Shown piece after piece: positions 1-3,874 of a stretch of DNA of 8,609 nt; position 1 is the stretch's first letter, and the number at the start of each line of letters is the position of its first letter. The translations under genes and the position numbers were made by a program. Source of the DNA: Prevotellaceae bacterium UBA7017 (lineage in GTDB: Bacteria; Bacteroidota; Bacteroidia; Bacteroidales; Bacteroidaceae); assembly GCA_002449535.1 (NCBI GenBank), contig DJWZ01000091.1, positions 1,292 to 9,900 of the forward strand. The letters are read 5' to 3'. Under the pieces are notes generated by a model. That model was given only the letters and a program-made list of their open reading frames with translations, did no database searches and was not told the origin of the DNA.

Positions 1-33
1 GAATTCTTTCGGAATTCTTTCGGAGTTTTTCCT
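1..33. repeat. Short tandem repeat at the left edge (11-bp unit)
   Basis: The unit GAATTCTTTCG occurs twice back to back (1-11 and 12-22), and a decayed third copy (GAGTTTTTCCT) follows at 23-33. The unit length is not a multiple of three. Because it touches the window edge, the full number of copies is unknown. On the minus strand this stretch could lie in the beginning of a gene that continues to the left, but the reading frame cannot be decided here. Confidence 0.5.
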
Positions 34-94
34 GAAAGTAACATGTGTAATCCAAGAACCTGACCAGTTGTCTTCCACTTCGGGTTTCTGGGTG

Positions 95-102
95 CAAAGG
101 TA
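95..102 (-). promoter_or_regulatory. Possible -7 box of a minus-strand gene to the left
   Basis: Read on the minus strand the bases are TACCTTTG, a full match to the Bacteroidetes -7 element TAnnTTTG. It sits just after the terminator of the neighbouring minus-strand gene, which is where the next gene's promoter would be expected. No TTG lies at the usual -33 distance (the region is T-rich), so the support is partial. A minus-strand ATG at 42-44 opens a frame beginning MLLSGKTPKEF that runs off the left edge; another open frame overlaps it, so no CDS is called. Confidence 0.4.
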
Positions 103-120
103 AAGAGGTTTTTTTGAGAT

Positions 121-157
121 AAAATAAAAAAAATGGACTGTTTCCCAACAGTCCATT
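121..157 (-). terminator. Rho-independent terminator of the 407-residue protein gene
   Basis: An 11-bp perfect stem (132-142 with 147-157) closes a 4-base loop. On the minus strand it is followed at once by a run of eight T, then more T-rich sequence (plus-strand A-run 121-133). It begins about 38 bases after the stop codon at 195-197. Stem, small loop and T-run make this a textbook intrinsic terminator. Confidence 0.92.
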
Positions 158-194
158 ACTAATCCAATGATTATCCAGTATCAATCCATTTTGC

Positions 195-1418
195 CTACCT
201 TTTGTTTAGTTGTGCATTCCAGTTTGTGTATAATGACTTGTACAAGTCTGCCTCGTGCAGTACCTTCCACAGATTTTTCGATGTATCAGTACACAAACAG
301 CCATCGCGGTACTTTTTTACCAAGGTGATGATTTCCCTGTCGTTCATCTGCTGAACTGAATTCAAGAACCGTTTGGCAGTGTCTTCGTCTTTGAAATACA
401 AAGATAATTTCAACAGGATGGTTTCTTCTTTTTTTTCTTCTTCAGCCTTTTCGATAACAGCATTCTGTTGTTCGTCGTATTCTTGCAAGACAGCTGCTAT
501 GGTCAGAATACGAATCCAGTTGTCGGTATTATACACCTCTTCCTCGTTCCTGATATGCCAGTTTTCATCACAAAACAAGTGCTCAAATAGACTCTTGTCC
601 TCTCTGCGGTGAGTATATTTGTTCACCCACGGCTCCAGTTCAGGGTCTTTTTCCATTTTGGCAATCAGGCTGTCGCGTGAACCCTCGAAATCATGCCTCC
701 ATGGTTTTATGAATTCTTGCCCCTTGACACCTTGGCGAAACGATGTTAATAATTCCTCAAAGTCACAATCTCTGACTGTGAGTTCTATTAAGAAACAGAA
801 TAAACTTCTATAATTATCTAAAAAATCAAGAATTTTAAGATATTGATCTTGCAGAGCTTTTTCGTCTGTTATCGATTCCCGATAGGCCTCATAGGCATAG
901 TGGCATAAAGATTCTTTATAAATGTCATTAAAGACAAAGGCGGGTAGGGTTATATTATTTTCATAAACCCTACGGACACTATCTATAATCGGATGAGAAA
1001 TATCCAGTAAAGGTATTTGCTTAGATAAATTCATCAAATAAAGGACAATCCTATCAATCCCTTCTATTGACATTTTAATCTTCTGGTAGCAATCCATATT
1101 CCAGAATTTCAAGTTATCAATGTCAGAGAATAATGACGAATCATGTTTATTGCCCATTCTTATCCCCGTCTGATCATAAAACATATCGTCAAGTATATAC
1201 AAGTTTGCTTCCATTATATCGATATAGAGAGGAAACAGCCTTGATGGATATAAATAGGCATCTATCAATTGACAGGCATTCTCCGTTTTCTTAATTTGGG
1301 CAAGCATAAGATCCCAATTGATGGCATGCTTCCATCTAAACAAGGAAAACATGTTTTCCTTGTTTATTTTTGGTCCCGACTGCAACTCTATAAATAGTTT
1401 GTTCCTTTTTATTCCCAT
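195..1418 (-). CDS. Unrecognised helical protein, 407 residues
   Basis: I do not recognise this protein and see no catalytic motif, signal peptide or convincing membrane segment, so it is probably cytoplasmic. It is rich in Leu, Ile, aromatic and charged residues and reads as mostly alpha-helical. A charged stretch at about residues 312-337 (EQQNAVIEKAEEEKKEET) may be a short coiled coil. It is followed by a compact C-terminal part (about 338-407) with the pattern FKDEDTAKRFL...DREIITLVKKYR. The frame stays open 23 codons upstream to 1487, but the promoter lies inside that extension, so I start at the ATG at 1416-1418 (MGIKRNKLF), preceded by an A-rich AAGAAAGAAG. A further ATG is codon 23, with AAGGA four bases upstream, inside the palindrome. 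The gene is monocistronic: its own promoter, its own terminator, and no close minus-strand partner. It could be a lineage-specific or mobile-element cargo gene; that is only a guess. Confidence 0.8.
   Translation of the reverse strand: MGIKRNKLFIELQSGPKINKENMFSLFRWKHAINWDLMLAQIKKTENACQLIDAYLYPSRLFPLYIDIMEANLYILDDMFYDQTGIRMGNKHDSSLFSDIDNLKFWNMDCYQKIKMSIEGIDRIVLYLMNLSKQIPLLDISHPIIDSVRRVYENNITLPAFVFNDIYKESLCHYAYEAYRESITDEKALQDQYLKILDFLDNYRSLFCFLIELTVRDCDFEELLTSFRQGVKGQEFIKPWRHDFEGSRDSLIAKMEKDPELEPWVNKYTHRREDKSLFEHLFCDENWHIRNEEEVYNTDNWIRILTIAAVLQEYDEQQNAVIEKAEEEKKEETILLKLSLYFKDEDTAKRFLNSVQQMNDREIITLVKKYRDGCLCTDTSKNLWKVLHEADLYKSLYTNWNAQLNKR
1337..1366. repeat. Perfect 30-bp palindrome inside the 5' coding region
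   Basis: Bases 1337-1351 are the exact reverse complement of 1352-1366, with ACATGT at the centre and no spacer. It spans about codons 17-27 of the minus-strand gene (residues INKENMFSLF). In that gene's mRNA it would form a stem containing an AAGGA sequence and an in-frame AUG. A perfect inverted repeat of this length inside a coding frame is unlikely by chance. It could be a protein-binding operator or a translation-control hairpin. Confidence 0.85.
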
Positions 1419-1445
1419 ATTCTTCTTTCTTGTTGAATTCTGCCG

Positions 1446-1475
1446 CAAAGGTAAGAAAAAGTGCGGAATAAACAA
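1446..1475 (-). promoter_or_regulatory. Promoter of the 407-residue protein gene
   Basis: On the minus strand, TTG (plus 1473-1475) is followed after exactly 19 bases by TACCTTTG (plus 1446-1453), fitting the Bacteroidetes -33/-7 promoter. Transcription would start near 1440, leaving a leader of about 20 bases before the ATG at 1418. This position rules out the longer open frame starting at 1487. Confidence 0.8.
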
Positions 1476-1575
1476 GAGAAAAAGCAATTCTTTTTCTTTT
1501 AGAGTCTTAGATCATCGCTAATCGCATTCTTAATGGCATGTTCCCGGACGAGGAAAGATATTAAAGTGGGGCTGC

Positions 1576-1630
1576 ACGTCTTTTGCCGCCGTGCGGTTAC
1601 ACGCCTTTTCTTGCCGTGCGATTACACGTT
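1576..1630. repeat. Two-copy 25-bp tandem repeat
   Basis: Copies at 1576-1600 and 1601-1625 agree at 20 of 25 positions, and a third copy begins with ACG at 1626. The shared core is GCC, GTGCG, then TTAC. It is much more GC-rich than its surroundings. It lies between a lone -7-like box and the promoter of the minus-strand gene. No function can be assigned. Confidence 0.7.
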
Positions 1631-1638
1631 ATTTGATG

Positions 1639-1646
1639 CAAAGGTA
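1639..1646 (-). promoter_or_regulatory. Lone -7-like box
   Basis: The minus strand reads TACCTTTG, a full match to TAnnTTTG, but no TTG lies at the -33 distance. If used, it would transcribe the 25-bp tandem repeats and feed into the minus-strand gene as a second, distal promoter. Confidence 0.3.
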
Positions 1647-1694
1647 CAAATTTTCTATTTAAGTTTCGCATGTTTCACAAATACTCAACTTTTC

Positions 1695-1808
1695 AGAGGT
1701 GAGAGGTAAGAAGTGAGAGGTGAGAGATTACTTTTGCAGCTACTGTTTCTGCAGTTTTTAAGCCAACACGACATATCTCTTACCTCTTACCTCTCTCCAC
1801 TTACCTCT
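1695..1808. repeat. Large inverted repeat with purine-rich and pyrimidine-rich arms
   Basis: The left arm (1695-1728) is built from GAGAGGT-like heptamers and is almost pure purine. The right arm (1775-1808) is its imperfect reverse complement, matching at 27 of 34 positions; at least three mismatches become G-U pairs in a plus-strand RNA. The arms enclose a 46-base spacer that contains TACTTTTG and two CTGCAG-like pieces. Each arm is itself a degenerate tandem repeat. There is no ORF and no sign of a transposase, so it resembles a non-autonomous or simple-repeat element rather than an insertion sequence. Confidence 0.75.
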
Positions 1809-1929
1809 AAAGACTGAGCAAGAATAACTTGCGAAAGTCGAATATTTAATTAAATCACGGAAAACAACTATTTTATGTGTCTGAACATACAGTTAATGAA
1901 TAAAAATCAAATAAAAGTCGTGTTTTATT

Positions 1930-1959
1930 TTGTGAAATAAAAATTTATTCCTAAATTTG
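1930..1959 (+). promoter_or_regulatory. Promoter of the structured RNA / lipoprotein leader
   Basis: TTG at 1930-1932 and TAAATTTG at 1952-1959 are separated by 19 bases, matching the Bacteroidetes -33/-7 consensus. Transcription would start near 1965, immediately before the first hairpin of the structured RNA. It is the only good plus-strand promoter I find upstream of the lipoprotein gene at 2436. Confidence 0.78.
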
Positions 1960-1965
1960 CAGCCG

Positions 1966-2292
1966 AATGGTTTTACATATCATGCCATTTTAATCCTTGC
2001 TCCCAGCGCGGGGCAAACCTGTAAAGGCAGGTACAAATCCTGGGGAGGAATCCAGGTGTTTCAAAGGCGTTCCACGCTTTATCCTTTACAACGAAATCTG
2101 GTAAATTTCATTCATCGAAGGATAGAGAGTATGTAACGCCCATGCGTATGTATATCTTTGCATACGGCAAACTCATGCCGTAGTAGCAATTACATACACG
2201 GCGTGGGGTTGCTATATCTTTTACTTATTTCGATGAAGGTTTTACCAGAGCCTGTTGTAAGATAAGTAAGGACAGGCTCTCACGCTTTTTTT
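1966..2292 (+). ncRNA. Unrecognised structured RNA (leader or independent sRNA)
   Basis: A promoter at its 5' end, a terminator at its 3' end and no ORF between define an RNA of about 327 nt. Complementary segments are dense: 1966-1970/1985-1989; GCTCC/GGGGC around 1999-2013; ACCTG/CAGGT around 2018-2032; CCTGG/CCAGG around 2039-2055; and AAAGGCGT/ACGCTTT (one bulge) at 2063-2080. A two-part 18-bp helix (2097-2105/2241-2249 and 2111-2119/2229-2237) encloses a domain of about 110 nt. Inside it are the hairpin 2145-2150/2161-2166, helix 2184-2189/2209-2214, and GTATGTAA/TTACATAC (2129-2136/2190-2197); the last two cannot form fully together with every alternative. It does not match tmRNA, RNase P RNA, 6S RNA, or the TPP, cobalamin or lysine riboswitches as I know them. 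It could be a cis-acting switch for the lipoprotein gene 143 bases downstream or a free RNA. Confidence 0.6.
2247..2292 (+). terminator. Rho-independent terminator of the structured RNA
   Basis: An 8-bp perfect stem (2247-2254 with 2273-2280) is followed by CACGC and seven T (2286-2292). CACGC (2281-2285) can also pair with GCGTG (2201-2205), which would place a helix directly against the T-run. The first three stem bases overlap the long helix of the RNA (2241-2249), so the two compete at their junction. Confidence 0.78.
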
Positions 2293-2435
2293 GTGTGTTT
2301 ATGGTCTGGCTGAAAAGCATGTCTTGGAATTTCGTACAAGAATATTAACAATCATAAACAAAAGACAATTACATATCCAATCACAGCTATTCATCTTTTT
2401 CATTATATTTTTTTAACCTTTTAAAACTATCGATT

Positions 2436-3785
2436 ATGAAATTAAGAAATTATCTTAGTGGCATTTTGACTGTTGTCATGATGCTGTGTGTGTTAGCTTT
2501 TGTCAGCAGTTGTGGTGGTGACAAAGACGAAGTTGCTGTACCAACAGGAAACATTCATGGTTATGTTACGGATTTTGCAAATCCTAATACTCCTATTGCT
2601 GGCGCTACGGTTACATTGAATGTAAAAGGTCTTGCAAAATCTACAGGCAGCGACGGTCGCTTTGAGTTCACTAACATTGAGCCAGGAACTTACACCCTTC
2701 AGGTTACAGCAAACAACTACCAGACAACCACCAAGCAAGTTACCGTTGTGGCAAATCAGTATGCTATTTGCGATTTCCAATTGAAGGAAAGTGCCGTGAC
2801 AATATCTCCTACCAACCTGTCTTTTGGAAAGGACGTCAACACAATGTCTATAACCATAAAGAATAATGGTGCAAACCAGCAGAGTTACAACATCTCTAAC
2901 ATCCCTAACTATTTGACATTGTCTTCCGAGAGTGGATTTGTTCCTGCCAATGGCAATGAATTGATTATGGTTACTGTTAAGCAGCGCCCCGAAAGGAACC
3001 AGAACACTCAGCTAAAGGTGACAGTCGGAACAGAATCACTCCCTGTAAATATCATTGTCCAGGGCACTAACGACGTCAATATTGAAGAGAATTCCAGTGA
3101 CGGCAATGGCGGAAACGGAGGTACACAGCCCTCAACTCCTACCGTGAATGATGTTACCCGAGGTTTATTAGCATATTTTACTTTTGATGATGGTACGGCA
3201 AAGAATTTGAAAGATGCCACAAACAATGGTACTGTATATGGTACAAATTCTACATATATCACTGATACACCGAACGGAAAAGGAAGAGCCCTTTCACTTG
3301 GCAATAAAGAATATGTAAATATTCCGAAGAATGTTGTTGAAGGAGCCAGTGCTTTTTCTATTAGTATCTGGGCAAAAGATTTTGGAGCAGGTCCTTTGTA
3401 CGTTTCTACTTTCTCAGACGACACATGGAATGGTTCTCCTCGTCTTTTTATCGATGATTCAAACTATTTTGTAGCAGATGGTACTGAGGAAATCTATGAT
3501 ACGGCCGAGCGGTTCGGTTTGTCGGCTATAAATTATCAGTCTTCAGGTTGGCACATGTTTACTGCTACTTTCGGAAATATGAAAATGAATCTCTATATCG
3601 ACGGTTCTCTTGTCGGTAGTGTCAGTTCCGATGCCAAAATCAAAGGTCATGGAAGCAAGACATGTATCGGTGGTGTAGCCAAAGGTATCTGGAATAATCC
3701 GATGAAGGTTGACAATGCCCGCATTTATAGTGTAATGCTCACAGATGCTGAGGTCGCAAATCTATATAATTTTGAGAGACAATAA
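2436..3785 (+). CDS. Surface lipoprotein with CarboxypepD-reg-like and LamG-like domains
   Basis: A 449-residue predicted lipoprotein. A signal peptide (residues 1-25) ends in the lipobox FVSSC with Cys26 as the lipidated residue. The following GGDKDE is acidic, as in Bacteroidetes lipoproteins exported to the cell surface (inference). Residues about 38-117 (GNIHGYVTD...GATVTL...DGRFEFTNIEPGTYTLQV) fit a carboxypeptidase-regulatory-like beta-sandwich. Residues 119-210 are a second beta domain of BACON/Ig type, opening with ISPTNLSFG. A Ser/Gly/Asn-rich linker (211-243) leads to a LamG/concanavalin-like domain (244-449: GLLAYFTFDDG, FSISIWAK, WHMFTATF, LYIDG, DNARIYSVMLTDAEV). No catalytic residues are evident, so binding of glycan or protein is the likely role. 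No good promoter lies in 2293-2435; expression may depend on read-through from 1930. A strong terminator follows. Confidence 0.9.
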   Translation: MKLRNYLSGILTVVMMLCVLAFVSSCGGDKDEVAVPTGNIHGYVTDFANPNTPIAGATVTLNVKGLAKSTGSDGRFEFTNIEPGTYTLQVTANNYQTTTKQVTVVANQYAICDFQLKESAVTISPTNLSFGKDVNTMSITIKNNGANQQSYNISNIPNYLTLSSESGFVPANGNELIMVTVKQRPERNQNTQLKVTVGTESLPVNIIVQGTNDVNIEENSSDGNGGNGGTQPSTPTVNDVTRGLLAYFTFDDGTAKNLKDATNNGTVYGTNSTYITDTPNGKGRALSLGNKEYVNIPKNVVEGASAFSISIWAKDFGAGPLYVSTFSDDTWNGSPRLFIDDSNYFVADGTEEIYDTAERFGLSAINYQSSGWHMFTATFGNMKMNLYIDGSLVGSVSSDAKIKGHGSKTCIGGVAKGIWNNPMKVDNARIYSVMLTDAEVANLYNFERQ

Positions 3786-3792
3786 GTACTCA

Positions 3793-3837
3793 TCACCATG
3801 TTTGCATCCAAAGTGCAAACATGGTGAATTGTTTTTT
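3793..3837 (+). terminator. Rho-independent terminator after the lipoprotein gene
   Basis: A perfect 14-bp stem (3793-3806 with 3814-3827) and 7-base loop are followed four bases later by six T (3832-3837). It starts seven bases past the lipoprotein stop codon and should largely isolate the following LRR gene. That gene has only a weak promoter-like TAGTTTTA at 3855-3862. Confidence 0.92.
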
Positions 3838-3874
3838 CCCTGAAAATATTTGAATAGTTTTAAACAAACCAATT

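Larger units (their letters stand above)
1476..1929. other. Gene-free stretch with repeats
   Basis: I see no credible protein gene on either strand: open frames are short and lack start context. The supported contents are the 25-bp tandem repeat, a lone -7-like box and the large inverted repeat, listed separately. The last 100 bases (about 1830-1929) are AT-rich and lead into the plus-strand promoter at 1930. Confidence 0.6.

Noticed and set aside
1318..1521. A 67-codon plus-strand open frame over the start of the unknown gene.
   Set aside because: It overlaps the palindrome and the minus-strand promoter; its residues repeat those of the real gene only because the DNA is palindromic.
2010..2019. 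GGGCAAACC, identical to the start of the c-di-GMP (GEMM-I) riboswitch consensus.
   Set aside because: The GAAA tetraloop, the ACGCAAAGCC strand and the second GEMM hairpin are not present, so the match is too short to assign the family.
2153..2160. TATCTTTG, a possible plus-strand -7 box.
   Set aside because: It is in a hairpin loop of the structured RNA and has no TTG at the -33 distance.
2301..2348. A 15-codon ORF (MVWLKSMSWNFVQEY) with two Trp codons between the terminator and the lipoprotein gene.
   Set aside because: No ribosome-binding context and no following attenuator; its length is within chance expectation.
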